A stretch of DNA of 5,533 nt from Oscillospiraceae bacterium (GTDB taxonomy: Bacteria; Bacillota; Clostridia; Oscillospirales; Oscillospiraceae): the NCBI GenBank assembly GCA_029067025.1, contig JAIEFH010000197.1:1-5533 (forward strand), given 5' to 3'. Positions 5,378 to 5,533 of the stretch are shown here, piece by piece. A model generated the notes under the pieces. That model was not told the origin of the DNA. It did not search any database and worked only from the letters and a program-made list of their open reading frames with translations. Both the position numbers and the translations under genes were made by a program. How positions within the stretch are numbered: the first letter of the stretch is position 1; each line of letters begins with the position of its first letter.

Positions 5378-5533
5378 TTAGACATACCCCCGTTTCTTAT
5401 CACGAATATATTTGTAGCCCCGCCAGCCGCCATAGCCGACAAGGGCAAGGGCTGCGATCCCGGCGAGGGCCGTGACCACGATTTTCCCCACGACACTCCC
5501 GCCGCTGTCCGGGGCCGGTTCCTTGTCCGGCTC
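5378..5533 (-). CDS. C-terminal end of a single-pass membrane protein (5' end beyond window)
   Basis: Only the last 51 residues and the TAA stop are present. They show an acidic, proline-containing linker (EPDKEPAPDS), a Gly-Gly-Ser turn and a hydrophobic helix of about 20 residues (around VVGKIVVTALAGIAALALVG). A tail rich in aromatic and basic residues follows (WRGYKYIRDKKRGYV). This is a classic C-terminal membrane anchor with the bulk of the protein outside the cell. No LPXTG-like motif precedes the helix. The stop touches the sortase start, so the two are co-transcribed. Membrane proteins of clostridial conjugative elements (for example the DUF4366/CD1107 type) end in a similar way, but the fragment is too short to assign. 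Confidence 0.8.
   Translation of the reverse strand, partial: EPDKEPAPDSGGSVVGKIVVTALAGIAALALVGYGGWRGYKYIRDKKRGYV
5387..5391 (-). promoter_or_regulatory. Weak ribosome binding site of the sortase gene
   Basis: GGGGG lies nine bases before the ATG at 5377, inside the end of the upstream gene. The match to AGGAGG is poor. Because TAA (5380-5378) directly precedes ATG, re-initiation by ribosomes finishing the upstream gene probably matters more. Confidence 0.45.

Noticed and set aside
1..5533. Insertion sequence, CRISPR array, tRNA or rRNA genes
   Set aside because: I saw no transposase, no regularly spaced short DNA repeats and no tRNA- or rRNA-like segments. The only repeats are the protein-level CnaB domains.

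Overview
All four genes in this window lie on the minus strand, so transcription runs from the high-numbered end towards base 1. The GC-rich coding sequence, AT-rich promoter, strong AGGAGG-type ribosome sites and Gram-positive surface-protein families (Cys-Gln thioester adhesin with CnaB/SpaA repeats, sortase, stalk-domain transglutaminase) point to a GC-rich Firmicute of the class Clostridia, probably a gut commensal. This placement is inference from protein families and style. A location on a conjugative or other mobile element is possible but nothing inside the window proves it.

Layout in order of transcription. (1) 5533-5378: the last 51 codons of a protein ending in one transmembrane helix and a basic tail. 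(2) 5377-4568: a secreted class D-like sortase of 269 residues whose ATG directly follows the preceding stop codon. (3) 4567-4480: an AT-rich gap with a consensus-like promoter (TAGACA, 17 bases, TGTTATAAT) overlapped by nested inverted repeats. (4) 4479-3412: a secreted 355-residue protein with an N-terminal stalk-like domain and a transglutaminase-like Cys-His-Asp domain. (5) 3411-3267: a 145-base gap holding a 17-bp RNA hairpin, a rho-independent terminator and a segment able to compete with that terminator. (6) 3266-1: the first 1088 codons of a very large surface adhesin, open at the window edge. It has a signal peptide, a thioester domain (Cys76 with Gln141 in TQLAVW), an unassigned cysteine-containing region and at least eight CnaB-type repeats of about 89 residues.

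Together this looks like a cell-surface module built on covalent chemistry: a predicted thioester to bind a host or surface amine, predicted intramolecular isopeptide bonds that stiffen the stalk, a sortase that could anchor or polymerise the stalk, and a transglutaminase-like enzyme encoded between them. The adhesin's sorting signal would lie beyond base 1 and is not visible, so the sortase-adhesin pairing is inferred from proximity. The adhesin has no recognisable promoter of its own after the terminator. Its expression probably depends on read-through from the transglutaminase promoter, which makes the 145-base gap a plausible control point.
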